Below, in pieces: positions 14,990-24,707 of a DNA stretch of 64,000 bases. The stretch comes from Pseudomonas sp. PA15(2017) (GTDB taxonomy: Bacteria > Pseudomonadota > Gammaproteobacteria > Pseudomonadales > Pseudomonadaceae): assembly GCF_001945395.1 (NCBI RefSeq), contig NZ_MSXV01000052.1:62001-126000 (forward strand), in the 5' to 3' direction. A program made the translations under genes and the position numbers. Below the pieces are notes generated by a model. That model ran no database searches, was not told the origin of the DNA, and was given only the letters and a program-made list of their open reading frames with translations. The first letter of the stretch is position 1. Every line of letters starts with the position of its first letter.

Positions 14990-16809
14990 CCCTGCTTCGC
15001 GTGATCCTACCTTTCGCTCTGGTGATGATGAGCAGTTGCACGCTACAGCGTGTAGACGAATCGGTCGACCGGGCAGAGCGTGCTGGGGCGACTGCACGAC
15101 AGTACGCCTCTGTTCTTCGAAACCAAAGAGCAGAGACAGCCCGAGAAACTGTCATCTTCAGTGAGAAACCCTGGGTCTCAACTCAGCCCCTGGTAACTAA
15201 GCGAGGCTTGCCACCTGCTCTGAACCAGCACATTGCTTATCGCCCTGCGCGCTCGGTAACTATCACAGAGGTTGCGCAGTACATTACAACCGAAACAGGA
15301 CTACCGGTTGTTGTAGCTCCAGATGCTGTCGATCCAAGCATCCTCAATGCAACGACTGCAGCAGCTGGCAGCAGCATCGCTCCCCCTGCGATCAGCCCGA
15401 TCTCTCCCAATAGCCTGGAGGGGCTGTACCCTGCCAGCGCAACAGGCGCGAGCCCTAATTTCGGCATGAGCCTCAACCTGCCATACAGCGTCAGCGGCAT
15501 AAAATTCTCAGGCGCCGTATCTGGACTCCTTGACCAAGTCACAGGCCGCCTGGGTCTCTCCTGGCAATACGCCCCAGAGATTCGGGGAGTGAAGATCACT
15601 AATTTCGACACCAGAACCTTTGATGTATGGGCATTCGGTGACGACCAGGTTATCGAGAGCACAGTCAAAAGCGGCCTGGTTACGGCGACAGGATCTGGGG
15701 ATAGCTCGACCGGAGGCTCAGGGGGTTCTGGCGCGACAGGCGAGTCGGGGAGCAGCCAGAGCACAACTGTCACTATCAAAACGTCGCTTCTCGGCGATAT
15801 CGAGAACAACGTCAAATCGATGCTGAGCACCCAGCCTGCAGGGCGCATGTTCTTGTCCCGCACCACTGGAACATTGACGGTAAGTGACCGCCCTGACGTA
15901 CTCAACCGAGTCAGCGCCTACCTGAAAAGCATCAATAGCAGCATCACTCGTCAGGTGGTGTTCAACGTAACGGTGTTCGAAGTTAGCCTGACTGATCGTC
16001 ACCAACTCGCCGTTGATTGGTCTGCGGTTTACCAATCTATCTCGAGTGACTGGGGCTTCTCGCTCGCAAACACCGTCGCAGGCATCAGCAACGAGGCCGT
16101 ATCAGGATCATTCGGCATACTTGATACCGCCGATTCGCCTTGGGCCGGCTCGACTGCCGTTATGCAGGCGCTGGCCCAACAAGGCCGGATTTCAAACATC
16201 CGAACCCCCAGCGTCACGACATTGAACTTGCAGCCGGCGCCGATTCAGATCGGTAACGTGCAAAGCTATATCGCCTCCAGTTCAACCACCACGACAGCAT
16301 CGGTTGGATCCAGCACATCGCTCAATCAGGCAACGATTACCAGCGGCTTCAACATGATGTTGCTCCCCAAAGTCATTGATCGCGACAACCTTCTGTTGAT
16401 GATCAACCTAAGCATGAGCAGCAGGCCGACCTTCCAAACGTTCACCAGTAACGACTCCAGTGTTCAAACAGCCGACTACGACACTAAAAACGCAGCTCCC
16501 AAAGTAAAGCTACGCAGCGGGCAGACCCTCGTGTTGACTGGGTTCGAAGAGAATCGTGAAGACGCTTCCAGAACTGGTGTCGGAAGCGCCAGGTTCTTCG
16601 GCCTGGGCGGGGGGCGGGTCAGCTCGTCGGAGCATAGCGTCCTGGTCGTATTGGTCACCCCTGTGGTGGAGCCTGACAACCTGAACACCGGTAGTATCCA
16701 GTTCGTGCCTGACACCTATCACACAGCGGTAGGCATGGCCGCCAACGAAGCTTTTCCCTCTAGTCGCATGACATGCAGACAGCCTCTGCGTGCTTGCTCG
16801 GTCTTCTGA
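14986..16809 (+). CDS. pilN: Type IVb pilus outer-membrane secretin PilN
   Basis: 607-residue secretin lipoprotein. The signal peptide ends in a lipobox (MSSC), the N-terminal half contains the periplasmic N domain (ITEVAQYITTETGLPVVV), a Gly/Ser-rich linker lies around residues 240-260, and the C-terminal secretin domain begins about residue 320 (QVVFNVTVFEVSLTDRHQLAVDW) with the usual VTPVVEPDN end. It forms the outer-membrane ring through which the conjugative pilus passes. Start overlaps pilL by 4 bases. Confidence 0.93.
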   Translation: MTLLRVILPFALVMMSSCTLQRVDESVDRAERAGATARQYASVLRNQRAETARETVIFSEKPWVSTQPLVTKRGLPPALNQHIAYRPARSVTITEVAQYITTETGLPVVVAPDAVDPSILNATTAAAGSSIAPPAISPISPNSLEGLYPASATGASPNFGMSLNLPYSVSGIKFSGAVSGLLDQVTGRLGLSWQYAPEIRGVKITNFDTRTFDVWAFGDDQVIESTVKSGLVTATGSGDSSTGGSGGSGATGESGSSQSTTVTIKTSLLGDIENNVKSMLSTQPAGRMFLSRTTGTLTVSDRPDVLNRVSAYLKSINSSITRQVVFNVTVFEVSLTDRHQLAVDWSAVYQSISSDWGFSLANTVAGISNEAVSGSFGILDTADSPWAGSTAVMQALAQQGRISNIRTPSVTTLNLQPAPIQIGNVQSYIASSSTTTTASVGSSTSLNQATITSGFNMMLLPKVIDRDNLLLMINLSMSSRPTFQTFTSNDSSVQTADYDTKNAAPKVKLRSGQTLVLTGFEENREDASRTGVGSARFFGLGGGRVSSSEHSVLVVLVTPVVEPDNLNTGSIQFVPDTYHTAVGMAANEAFPSSRMTCRQPLRACSVF

Positions 16810-16819
16810 CGGGGGCCGA

Positions 16820-18154
16820 ATGAGCACTGAACAGCTTCAACCACCTCGAACCTCACGCACTCAGATTATCGTCCATCGCGGTCGATCTTTCGTGACCGGC
16901 CTGCGCTGGCACCCGCTGGGAAGCGTGACGAGTTACATGAAGGAGGCCCGCCAGTTCGGCAAGGAAAACAACCTCGATATCGTGGCCATCCGCAGAACAC
17001 CGGGCATCATCCAGGCCGGGTTTGTCTCCCGTAGCGACGGTGTCACGAAGGGGATGTATTCGTTGGCCGCTACTCTGGCGGGCCAGTTGGGTGACTCCTG
17101 GATCGCTGCGTGGCGTGTTGACTTGGTCGAAGATCGATTCGCGGTTGTTGCGGTTCACAAAGGGGGGATCATCCCGGGCTGCGACCTGATAGGCACAGAG
17201 GCCGAGATTCGTCGACGTGTGGCTCAGCAGCGCAGCCGCGGCATTGAGTTTGATGACTGGTATCTGCCACCTGAATTCGGCATGGGCGGCACCGCGGCCG
17301 ACATCGATGAGCTGCTCCACCCTTCGAAGCTGAAGCGCGAGTATAGATTGCGTCCACTGATGTTCGGCTTGTCGAAAGCAGAGCTGGCACAGTTGATAGT
17401 AGTGGGATTGATACTCGCCGCAGGGCTGACTGGATGGATGCAGTGGCAAGCCTACCAGGACAAGATCCAGCTCGAGGCCAGACTTGCCGCAGAGCAGAAG
17501 CGCCTTGAGGAATTGGCCAGACTGAAGGAAGAGAGCGGCGCCGAGCAACCCGAGCAAGCGCTAGAACATCCGTGGGCGAAACGCCCTGGTGTATCTACCT
17601 TTGTGAAAGGCTGTAGCGAAGTCATATACCAGTTGCCGCTCAACATTCACGGTTGGGCCTTCGCTAATGCTCAATGCGACGGCGCTCAGGTTTTGGCCTC
17701 ATACAAACGATCGGGAAGCAATAGCACTGCCGATCAATTGATAGCCGCAACAACCGACTACTTCTCGGATCTACCAGCATTCTTCGACGATGGCAACTCC
17801 GCAACGTTGAAGTTCGATATCTCATTGCCTGCCGCCGGCGACGAGCCGCTGGCCGAGGCAATTGATGCGCTGGCCAGCCTTTCCTCCTGGCTCCATGGCT
17901 TTGCCCAGGAACCCACCTTGAAAGAGGTGCCAGTCGTTGTGCCGCAACAAGCAGCACTACCTGGTGAACCAGCGCCTCCACCACCACCACCGCCACAATG
18001 GAAGCAGTTCGAGCTGAACTACGTCTCCGGCATCCTCCCCTTCGACTCCCTCAACGGCGCCCCGACCCAGGGCCTACGCCTGCGCGAAATAAAGACAGAG
18101 CTCCAGTCCGAGCTCCTCATGTGGTCTGTAACAGGTGATCTCTATGCAAAATAA
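16820..18154 (+). CDS. pilO: Type IVb pilus assembly protein PilO
   Basis: 444-residue PilO2-type protein. ATG 16820 follows GGGGGCC; an upstream in-frame ATG at 16790 would overlap pilN. A cytoplasmic part (about residues 1-190) precedes one membrane helix (LAQLIVVGLILAAGLTGWM), then a coiled-coil (EARLAAEQKRLEELARLKEE) and a periplasmic domain with a Pro-rich spacer near the end. In R64-type systems PilO links inner-membrane assembly proteins. It overlaps pilP by 11 bases. Confidence 0.9.
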   Translation: MSTEQLQPPRTSRTQIIVHRGRSFVTGLRWHPLGSVTSYMKEARQFGKENNLDIVAIRRTPGIIQAGFVSRSDGVTKGMYSLAATLAGQLGDSWIAAWRVDLVEDRFAVVAVHKGGIIPGCDLIGTEAEIRRRVAQQRSRGIEFDDWYLPPEFGMGGTAADIDELLHPSKLKREYRLRPLMFGLSKAELAQLIVVGLILAAGLTGWMQWQAYQDKIQLEARLAAEQKRLEELARLKEESGAEQPEQALEHPWAKRPGVSTFVKGCSEVIYQLPLNIHGWAFANAQCDGAQVLASYKRSGSNSTADQLIAATTDYFSDLPAFFDDGNSATLKFDISLPAAGDEPLAEAIDALASLSSWLHGFAQEPTLKEVPVVVPQQAALPGEPAPPPPPPPQWKQFELNYVSGILPFDSLNGAPTQGLRLREIKTELQSELLMWSVTGDLYAK

Positions 18155-18719
18155 CCCTGAATTGAAAAAGCCCTGGTGCCCTCACCTAGCGTTACTCACC
18201 GCACTGCTGGTGGCCTCATTCATCTCTACGCACGTCGAGGCTGCCCAAGCAGACCTATCCGGTATCAATGTCGGCGAGCTCGGCATCGTGCAGAGCCAAA
18301 CCATCCTCTTCAATGCCCAGGCAGAACGGGCGAAAGCAGAACGGGCGGCCGGTAGCGGCGCCGCCAGTTCGAATCCAGTATCCAGCTACCCCGCCCAAAT
18401 CCCGGCCAGCCCCCCCATGTCGGCCGATCAGCCTCCAAGGCAACAAGACCTACCGGTCATCAAAGCCATTACCGGGTCGTCCAACAAGCTGCGCGCAACG
18501 CTGCTGTACAGCTCGGGGATCGAGGTAGAGGTCACTGCTGGCTCACGCGACCTACCGGGTGACTTCCGTGTTGCCCAAATCACGCTAGAAGCCGTAGTTC
18601 TGGAACGTAGCGGCAAGCGCTTTCTCTTGGGCTTCTCTGAGCGAGCTCCAAGTAGCGTCAGCTATCTCCCAGCCTCAACACCACCGGCAATACCCGGACT
18701 GGCGCCTGCAGAGCATTGA
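18144..18719 (+). CDS. pilP: Type IVb pilus biogenesis protein PilP
   Basis: 191-residue periplasmic protein. A Lys-containing N terminus and hydrophobic core (LALLTALLVASFIS) form a signal peptide, cleaved probably after VEA. A coiled segment with repeated AERAKAERA follows, then a Pro/Ser linker and a beta-rich C-terminal domain (RATLLYSSGIEVEVTAGSRDLPG) typical of PilP. GTG 18135 is an alternative start. PilP bridges the inner-membrane platform and the secretin. Confidence 0.88.
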   Translation: MQNNPELKKPWCPHLALLTALLVASFISTHVEAAQADLSGINVGELGIVQSQTILFNAQAERAKAERAAGSGAASSNPVSSYPAQIPASPPMSADQPPRQQDLPVIKAITGSSNKLRATLLYSSGIEVEVTAGSRDLPGDFRVAQITLEAVVLERSGKRFLLGFSERAPSSVSYLPASTPPAIPGLAPAEH

Positions 18720-18729
18720 GGATACGAGT

Positions 18730-20286
18730 ATGACTTCCATCGTTGAAAACACGCCGAACATCGCAGAAGCATCTGCAGCAGAAACCCTGGTGGAGCTGTT
18801 TCCTCGCCGCTCGGTACTCACAGCACCTGGAGGACGGTTTGAACTCAAGCCGGATCTACGCCAACTCTGCGCCCTGACAGTGGACGGCAAACTCCACGTT
18901 TCTGCTCAACACCGTACCGATCCCTACATCATGGCCTTTATGGATCAGCTCGAGCACGAAGGGGTTGAGTACGAGCTCACGACCTGTTCTATGACCGACA
19001 TCAAAGCGATATACCAGTCCACGGAGCATCTGGTGTTGTCCTCTACCCAGGTAGAAACCGACCGCCAGGCCCAAGCGGTAGCCATCTTGGCCGACGCTCA
19101 CCAGCGTGGCGCCAGTGACGTACACATCGTGGTCGGCCACGAAATCACCCGTATCAAATACCGTGTCCACGGCCTGCTCTGGGAAGCAGGCCAGGAGAAA
19201 AGCGCGGTTGGGCGCGAACTATGCGCAGCGCTTTACAACAGCATGTGCGACGTGACGAAAGACCACTTCCAGCCTCAAATTCCCCAGGATGCTCGGGTGA
19301 GCCGCAAGTTCGTCGAGCAGTTGGGCTTGTTCGGTGCGCGTATCGCTACACGCCCTCTTGTAGAGGGGCCGCTTATGGTCATGCGGCTGCTGTACGACGA
19401 CAAGTCCAAGATGAGCCTGGAGGATCTGGGTTTTCTACCCGAGCAGATCCTGCAGTTCGCCAGGCTGCGTAGCCTGCCCTATGGCGTGAACCTTATCACC
19501 GGGCCTACCGGCTCGGGCAAGTCGAAGACCCTGCAGGTGAACATCGACCTTCAGGATGAAGAATGTCGTAACTCCAAGCACATCCTTACCGTTGAGGATC
19601 CACCCGAGTATCGCTGTCGCGCCAACCAGTCCCCACTTGGTACCGGCGAGACTTGGGATGAGGCCATCACTAACTCAATGCGCCTCGACCCTGACTCCCT
19701 TATGTATGGGGAAATCCGTGACCTGGCCTCAGCTCAGGCAGCATTTCGCGGGGGTATGACCGGACACTTAGTGTGGTCCACCCTCCATACCAACAATGCT
19801 GTTGCTTCGCTGCAGCGCCTGGGCGATATGGGTGTTGATCAGTACCTGATCACCGACCCAGCATTGATGACCGGCATCATCAATCAATCCCTGCTCCCCG
19901 TATTGTGCCCTGAGTGTCGGGTACCGGCGGGAGATCATCTTGACCAGTTGGACGCGGGGCTGCATGCCAGGTTGGAGCAGTTGCAGATCCTGGACAAAAC
20001 CAACCTGCGGGGCGATGGCTGCCAGCACTGCAAGGGACTTGGTGTAATTGGTCGAACCGTGGTCGCAGAGGTGCTACTGACTGACCTTATGTTCATGAAG
20101 GTGTTCGCCGAACAAGGTGCCAGCGCTGCACGCCGGCACTGGGTAAAGGAAATGGGCGGGATCACCAAGATCGCCCACGCCATCACAAAAATCGGAAACG
20201 GCGACATCGATCCTCGGCATGCCGAAACCGTCATCGGCCCACTGGACTTCGACCGGCAGATCCTGGAGCTCACTCATGCTTGCTGA
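18730..20286 (+). CDS. pilQ: Type IVb pilus assembly ATPase PilQ (GspE family)
   Basis: 518-residue secretion ATPase that powers pilus extension. Walker A GPTGSGKSKT lies near residue 257, the Asp box contains ILTVEDPPEYRC, Walker B is MYGEIRDLASA, and the His box contains HLVWSTLHTNNA. A zinc-type CPEC and C..CKG pair lies in the last quarter. The N domain carries QRGASDVHIVVG. It is encoded 11 bases after pilP and overlaps the start of pilR, as in other pil operons. Confidence 0.93.
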   Translation: MTSIVENTPNIAEASAAETLVELFPRRSVLTAPGGRFELKPDLRQLCALTVDGKLHVSAQHRTDPYIMAFMDQLEHEGVEYELTTCSMTDIKAIYQSTEHLVLSSTQVETDRQAQAVAILADAHQRGASDVHIVVGHEITRIKYRVHGLLWEAGQEKSAVGRELCAALYNSMCDVTKDHFQPQIPQDARVSRKFVEQLGLFGARIATRPLVEGPLMVMRLLYDDKSKMSLEDLGFLPEQILQFARLRSLPYGVNLITGPTGSGKSKTLQVNIDLQDEECRNSKHILTVEDPPEYRCRANQSPLGTGETWDEAITNSMRLDPDSLMYGEIRDLASAQAAFRGGMTGHLVWSTLHTNNAVASLQRLGDMGVDQYLITDPALMTGIINQSLLPVLCPECRVPAGDHLDQLDAGLHARLEQLQILDKTNLRGDGCQHCKGLGVIGRTVVAEVLLTDLMFMKVFAEQGASAARRHWVKEMGGITKIAHAITKIGNGDIDPRHAETVIGPLDFDRQILELTHAC

Positions 20287-21442
20287 GGTTCAGGACTTCT
20301 ATGATGGACTGCGTGAGGCGTGGCGCGCAAAGGTAGAGGGTTTCTATGCTGCCCAGTTTGGAAAGATGGAGCGCATACAGTTCTACGAGAGCCTCATGGG
20401 TGTCCTCGAGGACGGTATTCCCATCGAGGAAGCACTTGAGACAGTCGAGAAAGCTTTCAGTAACGGTGGACGCGACCTCCACCCGGTGTCAATTGTCTGC
20501 GCTGAAGTCGCCATGGGTGTTCGCGGCGGTAAGACGCTGGCTGACGCTTGCCGGGCGAGATTCCCGTACGACGAGACGTCACTGATCGAGACGGGGGAGG
20601 AAACCGGTGGCCTGGTGCAAGCATTTCGCGATTGCGTCCGCATTATCGAAGTTCGCCAGCAAGTATCACGCTTGGTTCTTTCAGTTGTCGCGCTGCCATC
20701 GCTCACATGGAGTCTCATGTGGGTACTGCTGTACGTGATCGCCCTGTGGCTGGTTCCTTCGATGTCTCGGCGTAGCGACCCTGATAGCTGGACTGGCATC
20801 CCAGCATTCCTGTACTTGCTGTCAAATGTGGTCACCCACTACGGAGTGTTCATCGTAGTCGCGGCCGTGGCACTGATTGTCACCTCGATACTTACATTGC
20901 CCTACTTCTGCGGACTCAAGGTCACGCCAACAAGCCCCAGTTGGAAGATCCAACTGAGCAAGATCCTTCAAACGGCGAGGCTACGCCTTGAAGGCATTCC
21001 GCCATGGTCAATCTACAAGACTCTTCAGGGGTCGATCTTCCTGCTCAACATGTCGGTGATGCTTCGCACCGGCATCAACCAGCTCGATGCGCTCGACACC
21101 CTTAAACGAAGCGCAACACCCTGGTTGCGTGAGCGGCTGGATGCCATCCACTACGGCGTCAGCTCCGGCAAGAACTTCGGCCAGGCGCTGAAGCTCTCCA
21201 ACCATCAATTCCCCGACACGATGGCCATCCACTTCCTGGAGGTTCTCGCCCCGCGCAAAGGCTTCGCCGAGTCAATGGAGCGATTCGCCAACCGCTGGCT
21301 GAAGCAAATGCTGGAGCACGTAAATGCCATATCCAAGTCACTGATCGCTCTGTCCTCAGTCTGCATGGGTGCCCTCATGATCCTGGTCGTCATCGGGGTC
21401 TTCATGTTGGCCGGCAATGCCACCGAATCCGCAAATTTTTAA
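20276..21442 (+). CDS. pilR: Type IVb pilus inner-membrane platform protein PilR (GspF family)
   Basis: 388-residue polytopic protein. ATG 20276 has CTGGAG upstream and overlaps pilQ by 11 bases. The GspF domain begins with MERIQFYESLMGVLEDGIPIEEAL, and the motif GEETGGLVQAF is clear. Membrane segments include SLMWVLLYVIALWLV, YGVFIVVAAVALIVTSIL and a C-terminal SVCMGALMILVVIGVFML. It is the platform on which the assembly ATPase acts. Confidence 0.92.
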   Translation: MLAEVQDFYDGLREAWRAKVEGFYAAQFGKMERIQFYESLMGVLEDGIPIEEALETVEKAFSNGGRDLHPVSIVCAEVAMGVRGGKTLADACRARFPYDETSLIETGEETGGLVQAFRDCVRIIEVRQQVSRLVLSVVALPSLTWSLMWVLLYVIALWLVPSMSRRSDPDSWTGIPAFLYLLSNVVTHYGVFIVVAAVALIVTSILTLPYFCGLKVTPTSPSWKIQLSKILQTARLRLEGIPPWSIYKTLQGSIFLLNMSVMLRTGINQLDALDTLKRSATPWLRERLDAIHYGVSSGKNFGQALKLSNHQFPDTMAIHFLEVLAPRKGFAESMERFANRWLKQMLEHVNAISKSLIALSSVCMGALMILVVIGVFMLAGNATESANF

Positions 21443-21467
21443 ACACCACACTAAAGGGGTAAGGGGC

Positions 21468-21986
21468 ATGAAAGTCTCTGGCAGCAACTCGCAACAACGC
21501 GGTTTCTTATCAATCGACGGACTGTTCTGGCTCATGCTGGTGGTAGTCGCTCTCGGGTTCATTCTCTGGATGAGTTGGAGAATGCTTGGCAGCTCCGACG
21601 TGGCGATCGAGCAGAGCAACATCAGTACGCTGATCGCCAACACCAAAAAACTCAAGGGGTCGACTGGCTACGGGGCATCGGGACAGAACCTGGTTCCTTC
21701 ACTCATTGCCATTGAAGGCACGGGATCCATGGGCGTTTCTGGTACCACCCTGCTCAACCAGTGGAACGGCGGAGTGACTATCGCCAGCAATGGAATGACT
21801 TTTACCATCACAGAGAGGGCCATTCCTAAAAGCGCATGCATCACCCTAGCCACGAAAGTTGCGAAAGATCGTCAGACAACGACAGCCATCAACGGCGGTT
21901 CCGCCACAACTGGTGAAGTTCAAGCAGCAGCCGCCACCACGAGTTGCTCTTCTGATTCGAACACAATCGCCTGGACCACCTACTGA
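21468..21986 (+). CDS. pilS: Type IVb pilus major pilin PilS
   Basis: 172-residue prepilin. ATG 21468 follows AAGGGG. The leader ends QQRG, with predicted cleavage before FLSIDGLFW; the hydrophobic helix LMLVVVALGFILWMSWRML follows. The mature residue 5 is Asp where most type IV pilins have Glu. Two cysteines (SAC and TTSCSS) near the C terminus probably form the disulfide of the D-region. No prepilin peptidase gene is present in this operon, so host PilD or a distant enzyme must process it. Confidence 0.9.
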   Translation: MKVSGSNSQQRGFLSIDGLFWLMLVVVALGFILWMSWRMLGSSDVAIEQSNISTLIANTKKLKGSTGYGASGQNLVPSLIAIEGTGSMGVSGTTLLNQWNGGVTIASNGMTFTITERAIPKSACITLATKVAKDRQTTTAINGGSATTGEVQAAAATTSCSSDSNTIAWTTY

Positions 21987-21997
21987 AGGATCCTCCA

Positions 21998-22939
21998 GTG
22001 AGTGTCATCGCCGAAGCTGAATTCGTGGATCTTTACCTTGGGGACGGCTTTGCTGACGTAAAGGGGCTGCCTGGGCAGCCTCGTCGCGTACGAGCACCTG
22101 ATGATTGGGAAAACGACCTGCAGGATCTGCTGCAGCGTTGCAACGACCACTTCAGCGCAACTCAAGAGCCCGAGTTCTCATTGATCGTCAACGGTATGGT
22201 TCTTCGCGTCACGCAGCTCCAGGACGTGAATGCCAAGCAAGTCTTCGTGCTCAATAAATCCTCGGTGCAGATCCTTCCTCTGGATAACCTGGGGCTGCCT
22301 GAAGAACTGCATACCTCGCTGATGTACGAGTCCATCCGCGGGCTCGTGTTCATCTGCGGCGAGATGGGTTCAGGCAAGACCTCCAGTGCCGCATCAATAA
22401 TAAAAGCCAGGCTGGAGGCACACGGCGGTACCGCGTTGACCGTCGAAGACCCACCCGAACCGCTGCTGCATGGCGAACACGGCCCAGGCCGCTGCATACA
22501 GATTCCGGTGTCGCGCCGGCATGGCGGTTACGAAGAAGCGCTGATCCGAGCGCTACGCACCCGCGCAGAGCTGCTGCTCGTGGGCGAGGTACGCGATACC
22601 CCCACTGCAGTCCAGGTCGTCCAGGCGTCTATCAACGGTCACCTGATCATCTGCACCGGGCACTCCGGCAACGTCATTCAGGGTATCGAGCGGCTTGCCG
22701 TCCTGGCCCAGCCCCAGTTACCGAACGCGCGGCACATTCTGGCTCAAGGGCTCATTGCCGTGATCCACCAGACGCTGATCACCAGTCCCTCTGGAATCAA
22801 ACACCTCAAGCTGCAGTGCCTCTCCTTCACCGGCCACGACGGCGCCGGCATCCGGGAAAAACTTCGTTCCGGCCAGATCGCCACGCTCGAGCAAGACATT
22901 GCGCATCAATCCTCAAGGAGCCTCTGGAATGATCAGTAA
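21998..22939 (+). CDS. pilT: PilT-like ATPase of the conjugative pilus
   Basis: 313-residue second P-loop ATPase of the type II/IV secretion family. Walker A GEMGSGKTSS is near residue 120, an Asp-box TVEDPPEP follows, then Walker B LLLVGEVRD and a His-box-like IICTGHSGN. In PAPI-1 the gene at this place is called pilT2, a presumed retraction ATPase; in IncI plasmids pilT names a transglycosylase instead. No ATG is used if the GTG 21998 start (after AGGATCCTCC) is right. The end overlaps pilV by 11 bases. Confidence 0.85.
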   Translation: MSVIAEAEFVDLYLGDGFADVKGLPGQPRRVRAPDDWENDLQDLLQRCNDHFSATQEPEFSLIVNGMVLRVTQLQDVNAKQVFVLNKSSVQILPLDNLGLPEELHTSLMYESIRGLVFICGEMGSGKTSSAASIIKARLEAHGGTALTVEDPPEPLLHGEHGPGRCIQIPVSRRHGGYEEALIRALRTRAELLLVGEVRDTPTAVQVVQASINGHLIICTGHSGNVIQGIERLAVLAQPQLPNARHILAQGLIAVIHQTLITSPSGIKHLKLQCLSFTGHDGAGIREKLRSGQIATLEQDIAHQSSRSLWNDQ

Positions 22940-24215
22940 ACGCAGACAAGCAGGGTTTCTTGGCCTGGATGCAGTCATGGCGCTTATTGTGCTTACCATC
23001 CTCATTGGCCTGGCCACTGCCTGGACTACCAGGATGCTGGATCAGCAGGACTACAGGATCGCTGCAGATCAGCAGCGTACCGTCGCTGAGGCTCTATCAA
23101 AATATTTGAAGGACAACTACAGCACTGTACTTAGCAGCGCTACCGCCAATGCTCCTGCACAGATCAGTGTTTCAATGCTGCGCAATACCAATTACTTGCC
23201 CAGTGGATTCAGTGCAACAAACCTCTTCGGCCAAACGATCACCGGATTGGCCCGAAGGCCGAATCCAAATCAGCTGGAGGCCATTGTTATCACAACAGGG
23301 GGCCAGGCCATCCCCGAGATTGGAATAAGAACGATCGCTGAGAACTTAGGTGGGCCAGGAGGGTTCATCTCGTCAACCGCGCCGAATGTAATTCAGGGGG
23401 TGCGAGGCGGTTGGCAAGTCACACTAAGCAACTACGCCATCAGTCCAGGCGCTGGTCATACTGCCAGCGCCCTATTTCTGATGGATGGCGAGCTGGCGAA
23501 TGACTACCTCTACCGACACGCGGTACCTGGACGCCCAGAACTCAATACCATGTCGACTGAAATCAGAATGGGCGGCAACAATATAAGCAACGTCGGCGAC
23601 ATAACAACTAGCAACCTGACCGCGACCAACACAATCAAGACTGCAACAGCAGATGTGACGGGGGAAACTTACACGGGCGGCTGGTTCAGAACCCGTGGTG
23701 ATACCGGTTGGTACAGCGAGAAGTGGGGCGGAGGGTTCTATCAGTCGGACGCGGAATTTGTGCGGATCTATAACGATAAGGGGCTCGCCACTGGCGGTCG
23801 TATCAGTGCTGGGACAATACAAACCGACGGTAGAGCATCCATCGGTGAATATTTAGATATCGGGAGTGTTGCCAGCGAAGGGGCCGCGTGCCCCAAAATC
23901 GGCCTGCAATCGAAAAATAGTCTAGGTGCTCCCCTGAGCTGTCAGTGCCTCACCTCTTCTTGCCAATCCGGTGTGTGGAAAGGACCCTCTGCAGGCCTCG
24001 AAACGATCCAACTAAGTACAACCTTTTATACTCAATCCGTCCTTACATGCCCGGCCGGCTACAAACGGCTGGGTTGTAGTCATATGTCAATGGATGACAA
24101 ACGCGCTGATCGCTACTTCGGCGCTACCTATGAGGGTAGTGATCAATGCCGGTTTTACAACGGCCAATGGCCCGGAGTACCCGCTTACGGTTACATGGAC
24201 TGCTTTAAGCAGTAA
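22929..24215 (+). CDS. pilV: Minor pilin / adhesin PilV
   Basis: 428-residue pilus-tip protein. A class III-type leader (RRQAG) is followed by FLGLDAVMALIVLTILIGLA; as in PilS, mature residue 5 is Asp. The middle resembles PilV N-terminal domains; the C-terminal 200 residues contain GGWFRTRGDTGWYSEKWGG and a Cys-rich end (SCQCLTSSCQ, then DQCRFYNG and YMDCFKQ), suggesting a receptor-binding tip. In R64 the PilV tail is swapped by a shufflon; no recombinase or inverted segments are evident here, although a possible remnant follows. Confidence 0.88.
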   Translation: MISKRRQAGFLGLDAVMALIVLTILIGLATAWTTRMLDQQDYRIAADQQRTVAEALSKYLKDNYSTVLSSATANAPAQISVSMLRNTNYLPSGFSATNLFGQTITGLARRPNPNQLEAIVITTGGQAIPEIGIRTIAENLGGPGGFISSTAPNVIQGVRGGWQVTLSNYAISPGAGHTASALFLMDGELANDYLYRHAVPGRPELNTMSTEIRMGGNNISNVGDITTSNLTATNTIKTATADVTGETYTGGWFRTRGDTGWYSEKWGGGFYQSDAEFVRIYNDKGLATGGRISAGTIQTDGRASIGEYLDIGSVASEGAACPKIGLQSKNSLGAPLSCQCLTSSCQSGVWKGPSAGLETIQLSTTFYTQSVLTCPAGYKRLGCSHMSMDDKRADRYFGATYEGSDQCRFYNGQWPGVPAYGYMDCFKQ

Positions 24216-24707
24216 TTGAATATTCCTGCGCATCCCATACATACTTGCGGGCAACTGCATCTGTACCGACCAACTCCGTGGTAATTCGCAAGCTAGAAGG
24301 ACACACAAGAATAGTTGGTCTCGCTCATCCTGGAACAAGAGGGTTCGGCGGTAGCTTGACGGGCAGGAGTAGTAAGGATCCTGACCTTCGCAAAGGTGGT
24401 GTTGATGTGCCTTTTGGCCGTATTGAGACCTAAATCCATAGACCTGGCCGCTAACTGACGTGCTCGGGTGGCAAACCTATATACGCCTAAGCAGGCGACA
24501 TTCTCACTTCCGACGGCAGTTATCTGGTAGATTATAAAACAATCGGTTGGAATTTCGTTGTTGCGGAGCTCGCTCAACATACAGCCGAAAGCCTTGTTTC
24601 GGTGCGTCAGCAAATCAGCCGAGCGCTAGAATATGAATTGTTATGGCACTGAATAGTGTCATCAATATACCGTCCGAAGGTCTTCCCCAATAAATCTAGG
24701 CTTTCCA
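24216..24707 (+). other. AT-rich gap between pilV and pilM, possible coding remnant
   Basis: About 490 bases with base composition unlike the neighbours and no start-to-stop gene. Between 24489 and 24652 one plus-strand frame is open and reads like protein (for example DGSYLVDYKTIGWNF, then ESLVSVRQQISRALEYELLW), but it has no start codon after an in-frame stop. It may be the remains of an alternative PilV tail or of an inserted gene. Confidence 0.4.

Noticed and set aside
24245-24613. Frames of 62-106 residues on both strands between pilV and pilM
   Set aside because: No ribosome sites and unlikely composition; only the start-less frame 24489-24652 seemed protein-like.
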